Shown in pieces: positions 56,868-64,000 of a stretch of 64,000 nucleotides of DNA. Each line of letters opens with the position of its first letter. The stretch's first letter is position 1. Location: positions 146,688 to 210,687 of the forward strand of contig NZ_WIBF01000008.1 of assembly GCF_009496005.1 (NCBI RefSeq), written 5' to 3'. Both the position numbers and the translations under genes were made by a program. Origin of the DNA: Tritonibacter litoralis (GTDB taxonomy: Bacteria; Pseudomonadota; Alphaproteobacteria; Rhodobacterales; Rhodobacteraceae). The notes beneath the pieces are model-generated. The model saw only the letters and a program-made list of their open reading frames with translations, had not been told where the DNA came from and searched no databases.

Positions 56868-57320
56868 ATGAACAAATTTGGAGCTGCTGTTGTGGGAGCG
56901 ATTGTGATGCCAGCATTGGTTCAAGCCGGAGAGATTGAGCGCGTGAAATCGGCGCATGATGTCCCCACCACGATGGACGCGCTGGAAGCTGCCGTAAACG
57001 GTGCGGGTGCAACCGTCTTTGCGCGGGTCGATCATGCCGGTGGCGCGGAAAAAGTTGGGCTGGAACTTGCCCCGTCCGAGCTGCTGATTTTCGGCAACCC
57101 TAAACTTGGTACGCCTGCGATGCAGGATGATGCGCTAGCGGGGCTGTTCTTGCCGCTCAAGGTTCTGGTCTACGCCGATGATGCGGGCGATGTCTGGCTC
57201 TCCTATGAGGCACCCGCAGCCACTTTGAGCAAGCTTGACGGTATCACCACCGAGGCTGAGTATCTGGCGAAAATGGCTGGGGCTCTGGGCAAGCTGACGG
57301 CCAAAGCCGCAAGCAAGTGA
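56868..57320 (+). CDS. DUF302 domain-containing exported protein
   Basis: A 150-residue protein. A signal peptide (MNKFGAAVVGAIVMPALVQA) precedes the DUF302 core: TMDALEAAVNGAGATVFARVDH, LLIFGNPKLGTPAMQ, LPLKVLVYAD. ATG at 56868 is chosen for the signal peptide; the open frame extends further upstream over the hisF start without a plausible start. Function of the family is unknown. Sits between hisF and the small membrane protein gene, on the opposite strand. Confidence 0.82.
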   Translation: MNKFGAAVVGAIVMPALVQAGEIERVKSAHDVPTTMDALEAAVNGAGATVFARVDHAGGAEKVGLELAPSELLIFGNPKLGTPAMQDDALAGLFLPLKVLVYADDAGDVWLSYEAPAATLSKLDGITTEAEYLAKMAGALGKLTAKAASK

Positions 57321-57334
57321 TCCCTGTTGGATCG

Positions 57335-57649
57335 TCACCGGTTGCGCGCCCACAGGCGGGCAACCAAAGTAAAAGCGCCCCACAAGATTGCCATGCCCAG
57401 GGATATGGGCAGCACAAATAGCGGCCCCCACGCCGCAAAGACACCAAGCCCATAAGCCGTTTCACCGATGTCGCGGCCCAGAACCATACATGGATTGGCA
57501 AAGCCTTCGTGGATGGTGCAGTTAAACCCGGCTCCCAGAATAATTACCCCGACCACAGTCAGGAGCCAAACACCAATGGGAGCAAGGGTCAAAACGACAA
57601 ACAGGCGGTACAAAACGCGCCGCCCGCTCTTTGGGGGACACTGGCCCAC
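57335..57649 (-). CDS. Small integral membrane protein
   Basis: A 104-residue protein with two or three transmembrane helices (LYRLFVVLTLAPIGVWLLTVVGVIILGAGF and LGVFAAWGPLFVLPISLGMAIL) and a cysteine pair between them (NCTIHEGFANPCMV). GTG start 2 bp after the hisA stop, so it is in the hisA transcript. No known function. Confidence 0.65.
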   Translation of the reverse strand: MGQCPPKSGRRVLYRLFVVLTLAPIGVWLLTVVGVIILGAGFNCTIHEGFANPCMVLGRDIGETAYGLGVFAAWGPLFVLPISLGMAILWGAFTLVARLWARNR

Positions 57650-57651
57650 GA

Positions 57652-58374
57652 TCAGGCCTTCAGCACCGCCAGTGCTTCGGCCAGGTCAATCGCACCATCA
57701 TAAAGTGCGCGGCCAGAGATCGCGCCGTTCAGGTGGGCACCACAGGATTTCAACGCCCGCAGGTCATCCAGCGACGAAACCCCGCCCGAGGCAATCACCG
57801 GGATGGATACCGCATTGGCAAGGTCTGCTGTCGCCTGCACATTCGGGCCTTTCATCGCGCCGTCGCGCATGATGTCGGTATAGATGATCGCGGCCACCCC
57901 TGCGTCTTCAAACGATTTGGCGAGATCGGTGACCATCACATCGGTCTCTTCAGCCCAGCCTTTGGTTGCGACTTTGCCGTTGCGCGCGTCAATGCCCACA
58001 GCCACTTTGCCCGGAAAGGCGCGCGCGGCTTCGCGCACCAGATCAGGATTTTCCACCGCAACCGTGCCCAGGATGACGCGGGCCAAACCCTTGTCGATCC
58101 AGTTTTCGATGGTCTTCATATCGCGGATGCCGCCGCCCAGCTGCGCGGGCACTTTGGTCTGTTTCAGGATCTCTTCGACCGGGGCGGCGTTCACAGGCTC
58201 CCCCGCAAATGCGCCGTTCAGATCCACCAGATGCAGCCATTCGCAACCGGCATTCACAAACTCCAGCGCCTGGGACGCAGGGTTGTCGTTGAACACGGTG
58301 GTCTTGTCCATATCGCCATGCAGCAGGCGCACGGCCTGGCCGTCTTTGAGGTCGATTGCGGGGTAAAGGATCAT
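57652..58374 (-). CDS. hisA: ProFAR isomerase
   Basis: Isomerises phosphoribosylformimino-AICAR-phosphate, the step before HisF/HisH. A 240-residue TIM barrel related to His[36 protein letters not shown] and [15 protein letters not shown]. Its upstream region faces the DUF2147 gene. Confidence 0.96.
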   Translation of the reverse strand: MILYPAIDLKDGQAVRLLHGDMDKTTVFNDNPASQALEFVNAGCEWLHLVDLNGAFAGEPVNAAPVEEILKQTKVPAQLGGGIRDMKTIENWIDKGLARVILGTVAVENPDLVREAARAFPGKVAVGIDARNGKVATKGWAEETDVMVTDLAKSFEDAGVAAIIYTDIMRDGAMKGPNVQATADLANAVSIPVIASGGVSSLDDLRALKSCGAHLNGAISGRALYDGAIDLAEALAVLKA

Positions 58375-58512
58375 GGCAGCGCGCCTTGTGCAGAAATTCC
58401 GTTAGCGGTCTTTTGCACAAGCCAGCACCGGAATGCAACGTGACCCGTAGTCATGCTTGCCCCAATGGGGCGGGCGCAGACAGGGTGGGGGGGTATCTAG
58501 GGAGGATAAGAT

Positions 58513-58905
58513 ATGAAACTCATGTTGCGCGCGTTTGGCGTGGCCAGCTGTGTGGTCTGGGGCGGTCTGGCATCAGCAGATCCGATTTTGGGCACCTGGC
58601 AGACCGAGGCGGACGATGGGGCCTATGCCCATGTGGCCATGAAACCCTGTGGGCCCGCGATCTGCGGCACGATCGAAAAATCGTTCAAAGACGGCGCGGC
58701 CTTTACGTCACCCAATCAGGGCAAAACCCTGGTGATCGACATGGCCCCGCAAGGCGGCGGCGCTTATGAGGGCAAAGTCTGGCGACCCTCCAACAACAAG
58801 ATCTATCTGGGAAAGATGACGCTCAACGGGGATCGCCTGGCACTGCGGGGCTGTGTGGCCGGAGGTCTGATCTGTTCCAAGCAAACCTGGTCGCGGGTCA
58901 AGTAG
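58513..58905 (+). CDS. DUF2147 domain-containing exported protein
   Basis: A 130-residue protein with a signal peptide (MKLMLRAFGVASCVVWGGLASA). The mature part, DPILGTWQTEADDGAYAHVA ... CGTIEK ... GKVWRPSNNKIYLGKMTL ... LRGCVAGGLICSKQTWSRV, is a small lipocalin-like DUF2147 barrel with conserved cysteines. AGGATAAG precedes the ATG. Role unknown. Confidence 0.82.
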   Translation: MKLMLRAFGVASCVVWGGLASADPILGTWQTEADDGAYAHVAMKPCGPAICGTIEKSFKDGAAFTSPNQGKTLVIDMAPQGGGAYEGKVWRPSNNKIYLGKMTLNGDRLALRGCVAGGLICSKQTWSRVK

Positions 58906-59226
58906 TTACAGCAGCCCCAACTGAACGGGGATTGGCACAAACCCGCGCCGGATCTGTTTTTCGCGACTGGTCTCTGCCAGCCGCAAAGCCTCGGCGTAGG
59001 AGTTAAAGTAACTGCGCCGTGTGCTGCCCCCTCCATAACCCAAGGGGCCGCTGGTCAGCTCTACACACCATTCGCCCAGCAAGGTCTGGGTCAGGCTGAC
59101 CAGACAATAGCGGTGCTGACCTTCCAAATGGTCGAATTTTTCCAGGCGAACGAACACGGGGTGCGGGATCTTTTTCAGCTGTGAAAACGTCCGGCACCTT
59201 TGCCTGATTGCGCAGCCGGTGTCCAT
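58906..59226 (-). CDS. WGR domain-containing protein
   Basis: A roughly 106-residue protein consisting of one WGR-like domain: RYCLVSLTQTLLGEWCVELTSGPLG, then STRRSYFNSYAEALRLAETSREKQIRRGF. The usual Trp-Gly-Arg is altered (GPLGYGGG), which is common in short stand-alone members. WGR domains bind nucleic acids in larger proteins. ATG at 59226 is a likely start; the frame is open further upstream. Confidence 0.65.
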   Translation of the reverse strand: MDTGCAIRQRCRTFSQLKKIPHPVFVRLEKFDHLEGQHRYCLVSLTQTLLGEWCVELTSGPLGYGGGSTRRSYFNSYAEALRLAETSREKQIRRGFVPIPVQLGLL

Positions 59227-59319
59227 ATTTGCAGTGCTTTTGTGATCCAGCGAAGTTGGCTGCGGTGGCGCAGCGGACACAAGGGGGCTCCCAGACCGCA
59301 GGCCTGGGAGCAAATGGGC

Positions 59320-59856
59320 TTAGACCGCGCCGGTGTATTCGCCACGCGCTGGATAGTTATTGGGGATCGCAAAATCCAATGCGCCGACCAGCTCTTTGAA
59401 GTGTGGGCGGACAAATGGCATGGTTTGAACCGCACCGTAATACAGCGTCTGCTGCGGGGTCACCATGAACAGGCCAGGTTCCGAGAACAGCGCAGGTTCT
59501 TCGATGCCGATGGAGGTCTTGCCGCGGCTGGTGGAAATATAGAGGCCCCAGTCCTTGGCCACGCTCAGCGGCAGATCGTAGCCAAAGCGCAGTTTCTCCG
59601 CGCCAACAGTTTCAACCATCTGGCGCGTGCGCTCTTCTCCGTCCGAGCTGATCGCAATCGACGCCACGCCGCGTTCTGCAAAAGCATCCACCTGTTTTTC
59701 GAACTCCTTCAAGTAGGTGGCGCAGATCGGGCAGTGCAGGCCGCGAAAGAAGCAGATCACAGTGCCGCGCTCGGCGGTTTCTGTGGTCAGGTCAAAGGTC
59801 CCGTGATTGAGGGTCGGAACGCTCAGGGCTGGGACTTTCTCGCGTGGGATCAACAT
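59320..59856 (-). CDS. AhpC/TSA-type peroxiredoxin-like protein
   Basis: A 178-residue thioredoxin-fold protein: PALSVPTLNHGTFDLT, VICFFRGLHCPICATYLKEF with a CxxC redox pair, VASIAISSDGEERTRQM, and GLFMVTPQQTLYYGAVQTMPF. It probably reduces peroxides or disulfides in the cytosol. ATG at 59856 with GGAGAG upstream is preferred over the start at 59898. Divergent from the AraC-family regulator gene 88 bp away, which probably controls it. Confidence 0.75.
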   Translation of the reverse strand: MLIPREKVPALSVPTLNHGTFDLTTETAERGTVICFFRGLHCPICATYLKEFEKQVDAFAERGVASIAISSDGEERTRQMVETVGAEKLRFGYDLPLSVAKDWGLYISTSRGKTSIGIEEPALFSEPGLFMVTPQQTLYYGAVQTMPFVRPHFKELVGALDFAIPNNYPARGEYTGAV

Positions 59857-59944
59857 GGGGGCTCTCCTTTTCAAGCATGTTGAGAACAGGTGTGCCATAT
59901 GATACTGGTAGGAAATTCCGAAAAACCTGACCGAAAAGCCGAAA

Positions 59945-60688
59945 ATGGATCGCCTGACAACCCTGCTGACACAATTTCACCTCTCTGTAGGATCGACAGA
60001 AGTGACCAAGGCCAACCTGGTTGTGTTGCAAGACGGGCAGGGGGTTGCGGTGCGTCTGTGTTACTACACCAAAGGGACGGTGCCCGCCCACGAGGTCGCC
60101 CGTGTGTTATGGGCCGGATATGTGGATTGGTCCGGTCGAGTGAACCCTTTTCTGGTCGCACTGCCCAAGGTGGCGACGTATGACCTGGCGGAAAACCCCG
60201 AGGCGCAGGGCCTTGTTGAGATCATCTGCAACGAGGCCAAAGGCAAGCGCTGTGGCGCTCAATCCGTGGTAAACCGTCTGGCCGAGGTGCTGATTGTTCG
60301 GATGCTGCGCCATCAATTGGAACATGGCGCGACGGAACCGGGGCTTTTGGCTGGATTGGCCGACCCTCGGATCAATCGCGCAGTGGTGGCCATTCACGAC
60401 CGGCCGGGTCAAAGCTGGGACAATGCTTCACTGGCCCAAGAGGCGGGCCTGTCACTATCACGGTTCTCGGAATTGTTTTCCGCCACGGTGGGAGAGACCC
60501 CGATGGGCTATCTGCGCCGGTGGCGTCTGATCTTGGCCCAGCAGGATCTGCAACGGGGCGCGCGTGTTGATGCGGTGGCCCGGCGCTATGCCTATGCCTC
60601 GGGAGAGGCGTTTTCGCGGGCGTTTCGCCGGGCTTATGGCGTCTCTCCCATGGCTGTGCGCAAAGGAGAGACCGTCGCAAGCGTTTAA
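59945..60688 (+). CDS. AraC-family transcriptional regulator
   Basis: A 247-residue regulator: an N-terminal cupin-like ligand domain and a C-terminal pair of helix-turn-helix motifs (NASLAQEAGLSLSRFSELFSATVGETPMGYLRRWRL and VARRYAYASGEAFSRAFRRAYGVSP). Divergent from the peroxiredoxin-like gene, its likely target. The gene interrupts the his cluster, converging with hisH. Confidence 0.88.
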   Translation: MDRLTTLLTQFHLSVGSTEVTKANLVVLQDGQGVAVRLCYYTKGTVPAHEVARVLWAGYVDWSGRVNPFLVALPKVATYDLAENPEAQGLVEIICNEAKGKRCGAQSVVNRLAEVLIVRMLRHQLEHGATEPGLLAGLADPRINRAVVAIHDRPGQSWDNASLAQEAGLSLSRFSELFSATVGETPMGYLRRWRLILAQQDLQRGARVDAVARRYAYASGEAFSRAFRRAYGVSPMAVRKGETVASV

Positions 60689-61323
60689 GGCGCCCAGGTC
60701 AGAAAGTTTGCAATCATGCGCAGGCCAACATCCTGGCTCTTTTCCGGGTGGAACTGCATACCCAGTACGTTGTCGCGCCCGATCACGGCGCTGACATCTC
60801 CTGCGTAATCCACATAGGCCAGGCGTTCCGCTGGATTGGCGACCTGAAAATGGTAGGAATGCACGAAATAGACGTGATCGCCTGAATTGATACCGTCCAA
60901 GATCGGATGCGGGTGGTCGATCACCAGATCATTCCATCCCATATGGGGCACTTTGAGCGTGGGGTCTTTGGGTTCGATCTTCAGCACATCACCTTGGACC
61001 CATCCGATGCCATCTGTCTTGGTGTATTCATGGCCGGTGGTTGCCAATAGCTGCATCCCCACACAGATGCCCAGGAAAGGGCGGCCTTTCTCTTCGACCG
61101 CCTCGACCATCGCATCATAGATACCTTTGTGCCCACGCAGCTCAGCCGCGCAGGCGGGAAAGGCTCCATCGCCGGGCAAAACCAGACGATCCGCCCGTGC
61201 CACAACATCCGCGTCCGAGGTCACAACAACCTCGCCTGCGCCGACCTCTTGGGCCATGCGCTGGAACGCCTTCTCGGCGGAATGCAGATTGCCGCTTTCG
61301 TAGTCGATAATGGCTGTCAGCAT
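60685..61323 (-). CDS. hisH: Imidazole glycerol phosphate synthase, glutaminase subunit
   Basis: Supplies ammonia from glutamine to HisF. A 212-residue class I amidotransferase: IDYESGNLHSAEKAF, nucleophile in FLGICVGMQLL, and the histidine-glutamate pair in GMQFHPEKSQ. hisB ends 1 bp before its start. Its partner hisF is 4 kb away, in another operon of the same orientation. Confidence 0.96.
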   Translation of the reverse strand: MLTAIIDYESGNLHSAEKAFQRMAQEVGAGEVVVTSDADVVARADRLVLPGDGAFPACAAELRGHKGIYDAMVEAVEEKGRPFLGICVGMQLLATTGHEYTKTDGIGWVQGDVLKIEPKDPTLKVPHMGWNDLVIDHPHPILDGINSGDHVYFVHSYHFQVANPAERLAYVDYAGDVSAVIGRDNVLGMQFHPEKSQDVGLRMIANFLTWAP

Positions 61324-61911
61324 TCAGAGCGCCCCTTTGGTCGACGGAATTGCGTCCGCCTTGCGCGGATCCGTCTCAACCGCGTCCCGCAGTGCACGGG
61401 CGACGGCTTTGAACGCAGCTTCGGCAATGTGGTGGCTGTTAAACCCATGCAGCTGATCCACGTGCAGCGTGATGCCGCCGTGGGTCGAGAAGGCCTGGAA
61501 GAACTCACGCACCAGTTCTGTATCAAATGTACCGATCTTCTGGGTGGGCAGCTCAAGGTTCCAGATCAAAAACGGGCGCGCCGACAGGTCCAGCGCACAG
61601 CGCACCTGGGCGTCATCCATCGGCAAATGGCACTCGCCGTAACGACGGATACCTTTCTTGTCACCCAAAGCTTGCGCAAGGGCCTGACCCAAAGCGATGC
61701 CGGTGTCTTCCACCGTGTGGTGATCATCAATGTGATAATCCCCTTTGGCACGGATGGTCATGTCGATCAGAGAGTGGCGAGCCAGCTGGTCCAGCATATG
61801 GTCAAAGAAACCGACACCGGTTTGATTGTCATAAGCTCCGGTGCCATCCAGGTTGATGTCGACCGTGATCTCGGTTTCAGCCGTTTTGCGGCTGACATGT
61901 GCTGTACGCAT
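61324..61911 (-). CDS. hisB: Imidazoleglycerol-phosphate dehydratase
   Basis: Dehydrates imidazole glycerol phosphate, the sixth step of histidine synthesis. A 195-residue monofunctional enzyme without a phosphatase domain: [30 protein letters not shown] and the second histidine-rich metal motif [25 protein letters not shown] at 61911 is chosen because the longer frame adds non-conserved sequence. First gene of the hisB-hisH pair. Confidence 0.95.
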   Translation of the reverse strand: MRTAHVSRKTAETEITVDINLDGTGAYDNQTGVGFFDHMLDQLARHSLIDMTIRAKGDYHIDDHHTVEDTGIALGQALAQALGDKKGIRRYGECHLPMDDAQVRCALDLSARPFLIWNLELPTQKIGTFDTELVREFFQAFSTHGGITLHVDQLHGFNSHHIAEAAFKAVARALRDAVETDPRKADAIPSTKGAL

Positions 61912-62034
61912 GGTTGATCCTTCCAATCCTGCGCCGTGCTTATAGGCGCTGGGACGGACGCGGCTCAAGTGCTTGTCGGTGTCTGCTTGTGAAAACGGTT
62001 GCATTTCCCCTGTGATGCCACGTGTTTGCAGCAC

Positions 62035-62366
62035 ATCAACAGCATGTGCGGGCAGGAGGAGGGAAACAGAACGATGTCTGTGCTACATCAGAAAGGAAAA
62101 CACGTTCGGCGTGACAGAGCCGTGTGGCTGAAACTCTTTACTCAAAACACGCGAAACCAAAAGGCCACACGGCGTTTGCCATAAAACAACCCACTCTTTA
62201 AAGCAAGCCGGACGCGCTTGAAACAAAATCGCGTCCGGCCAGGAAGTCACCCAAAAAACTCATTACACAGACACCATAACCTAGAATCACGGATCATCAC
62301 AAAAAAAAGAGCAACAGATTTGTGATTTTTTAGGTGTTGTGAGTTTTTCGATCTAGGATCAGCCTC
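62035..62366. other. Non-coding stretch with a hairpin
   Basis: No gene is seen. GCCGGACGCG (62207-62216) pairs perfectly with CGCGTCCGGC (62230-62239) around an A-rich loop. It lies about 130 bp downstream of the minus-strand aminotransferase and may end its transcript, though the T tract is weak. The left part holds the hisB promoter side. Confidence 0.45.
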
Positions 62367-63719
62367 TTACGAGGCAATCAAACCCTGCGATTTCAGCGTG
62401 TCGTAGGCATGATCCACTGCAGTTTTGACGCGGGCAATCATGTCATCCACCTCAGCTCGGGTGATGATCAATGGCGGGCAGAAGGCCAGCGCATTGCCGC
62501 CAACAGCCCGCAGAATGACACCGTTTTCCTCACAGGCTTTTTGCGCGGCTGCTCCTGCCGCGCCTTTTGCAAAACTGGCCCCAGTCGTTTTATTAGACAC
62601 AAGCTCCAGCGCCGCAATCAGGCCTTTGCCGCGCACTTCCCCCACCAGAGGGTGATCTTCAAAGGTTTCGCGCAGCAGCGCTTGGAAATAATCGCCCACG
62701 TCCGCCGCATGTTCGAAAACCTTGTCACGCTCAAAAATCTCAAGCGTTTTTAGGGCGGCGGCGCAGGCGGCCGGGTGGCCGGAGTAGGTGAAACCATGGC
62801 CAAACACCCCGACCTGATTTGATGGTTCAATCATTGCTTCATACATCCAGCCGGGAATGACGGCGGCGGAAATTGGGAAGTAGGCAGAGCTCAACTGTTT
62901 GGCAAAGCTCATCAAATCCGGCTTGATCCCCATGGTGGTACAGCCGAAGTCATTGCCGGTGCGACCAAACCCACAGATCACCTCATCCGCCCAGACCAGG
63001 ATGTCATGCTTGCGCAACAGCGCCTGCAACTTCTCGTAATAACCCTCAGGAGGCACGATCACGCCCGATGCGCCGGTAATGGGCTCTACAATCATCGCTG
63101 CAATTGTATCGGGATCCTCCGCCAGGATCATCTCTTCGAGGTTCTGCAAAATCCGGTCAACAAACTGTGCCTCGGTCTCATTGCCTTTGCGACCTGTATA
63201 GTAATGGGGCGCGTCGGTGCGCAGGATGTTCAAATCTTCAACGGGTGCATCGAAATGGGCCAGATTGACGGGCAGGGAGGTCAGCGATCCTGCGGCCACG
63301 GTCACCCCGTGATAGCCGCGTTCGCGGGTGATGATCTTGCGCTTCTCTGGCTTGCCAATGGCATTGAAGTAATAGCGCAGCATTTTGAAATGGGAATCAT
63401 TGGCATCCGAGCCTGAATTGCCAAAGAAGATATAGGCATCCTCAACCGGCACCATCGCGCTGAGCCGATGTGCCAGTTCCATTAAGGCCGGGTGGGTTTT
63501 GCCGCCAAAGGAATGCGCAAAGGGCAGAGTATCCAGCTGCGTGGCGATGGCCTGTGTCAATTCGCTGTTGCTGTAGCCAAGGGCCGTGCACCACAAGCCC
63601 GCCATACCTTCGATATACCGGTTGCCTTTGTCGTCAAAAACGTAAATGCCGTCGCCACGCACCAGATTAAGCTGCTCCGTCGCTGCCAAATTGGTGGTGG
63701 GATATACAACAGATGCCAT
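62367..63719 (-). CDS. Class III (omega-type) aminotransferase
   Basis: A 450-residue PLP enzyme: GIYVFDDKGNRYIEGMAGLW near the N-terminus, FFGNSGSDANDSHFKM, RGYHGVTVAAGSLT, ILVWADEVICGFGRTG (PLP aspartate) and the PLP lysine in LMSFAKQLSSAYFPISA. Its closest relatives are omega-amino acid:pyruvate transaminases (beta-alanine, taurine, putrescine-type donors); the donor cannot be told from sequence. Monocistronic. CAGGAGATTC supplies the ribosome site. Confidence 0.85.
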   Translation of the reverse strand: MASVVYPTTNLAATEQLNLVRGDGIYVFDDKGNRYIEGMAGLWCTALGYSNSELTQAIATQLDTLPFAHSFGGKTHPALMELAHRLSAMVPVEDAYIFFGNSGSDANDSHFKMLRYYFNAIGKPEKRKIITRERGYHGVTVAAGSLTSLPVNLAHFDAPVEDLNILRTDAPHYYTGRKGNETEAQFVDRILQNLEEMILAEDPDTIAAMIVEPITGASGVIVPPEGYYEKLQALLRKHDILVWADEVICGFGRTGNDFGCTTMGIKPDLMSFAKQLSSAYFPISAAVIPGWMYEAMIEPSNQVGVFGHGFTYSGHPAACAAALKTLEIFERDKVFEHAADVGDYFQALLRETFEDHPLVGEVRGKGLIAALELVSNKTTGASFAKGAAGAAAQKACEENGVILRAVGGNALAFCPPLIITRAEVDDMIARVKTAVDHAYDTLKSQGLIAS

Positions 63720-63929
63720 TTGAATCTCCTGTGCCTGACGTCTGGACCGGTCAGAAAAGCAGGGAAGACAGGTCCCAGTTTTTACTGACAGCGAACAATT
63801 GCGCGTTTAATGTTTCGGGTCAAAGGGAATTTGATCAAATTTCAAGATCAAGTTGAGGCAAGCGGCCTAGCACTAAAAATCCACCCAATAGGGCGGCTTT
63901 ACATGCTGAATTTTAGTGCTTTGTCCGAA

Positions 63930-64000
63930 TGGAGCGGGCGAGGCGATTCGAACGCCCGACCCTAACCTTGGCAAGGTTATGCTCTACCCCTGAGCTACGC
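63930..64000 (-). tRNA. tRNA-Gly (GCC), 5' end cut by window edge
   Basis: The minus strand reads GCGTAGCTCAGGGGTAGAGC (D arm), TAACC-TTGCCAA-GGTTA with anticodon GCC, the T arm with GTTCGAATC, and an acceptor ending GCTCCA. About four bases of the 5' acceptor strand are outside the window. Confidence 0.92.

Overview
The window reads as a chromosomal segment of a marine alphaproteobacterium of the Rhodobacteraceae (Roseobacter group). The evidence is the set of core genes: hisS-hisZ-hisG, an adenosylcobalamin-dependent class II ribonucleotide reductase (nrdJ), DUF1489, AcnB-type aconitase, a bioBFDAGC operon with BioR-type operator boxes, and a split his cluster (hisB-hisH ... hisA-hisF-hisE). 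I cannot name the species. Core genes are GC-rich. The block between nrdJ and acnB is visibly more AT-rich and carries almost only mobile and conflict-type genes.

Layout: 1-9.1 kb is core (chemoreceptor C-terminus, hisS/hisZ/hisG, a metC-like gene, DUF3291, DUF1489, nrdJ). 9.137-27.093 kb is a complete Tn7-like transposon. Its ends are TGT...ACA with matching inverted repeats, it is flanked by a 5-bp target duplication (GTTCC), and it carries tnsA, tnsB, tnsC and tniQ at its right end. It starts 20 bp after the nrdJ stop codon. Its cargo is (i) a four-gene Dam methylase / metallophosphoesterase / ORC-CDC6-like ATPase / unknown cassette, (ii) a DNA methyltransferase-like gene, and (iii) a TIR-domain gene plus DUF2188 gene, divergent from an XRE regulator and an ImmA/IrrE metallopeptidase across a shared region with a 17-bp direct repeat, plus small and decayed ORFs. 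From 27.1 kb a second, older element end seems to abut the first. It is followed by a tRNA-Phe 3' fragment and a type I restriction-modification operon (hsdR-hsdS-PrrC-like-hsdM, minus strand), then an IS3-family element lacking target duplications. The sequence to the right of the IS starts with GTTCCT and a plus-strand terminator that probably belonged to nrdJ before the insertions.

36.3-64 kb is core again: acnB, a diheme cytochrome c peroxidase-like gene followed directly by a chemoreceptor, a biotin-sulfoxide-reductase-type molybdoenzyme, an RTX-repeat protein, the biotin operon, DUF2478, tRNA-Tyr, rlmB, YHS and CoA-binding proteins, the his genes interspersed with small stand-alone genes, a class III aminotransferase, and the 3' part of a tRNA-Gly at the window edge.

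The most striking result is the stacked insertion of Tn7-like elements at the 3' end of nrdJ, loaded with apparent anti-phage modules. The four-gene cassette at 9.46-14.26 kb is the best candidate for an uncharacterised defence system. No CRISPR array or cas gene was seen.
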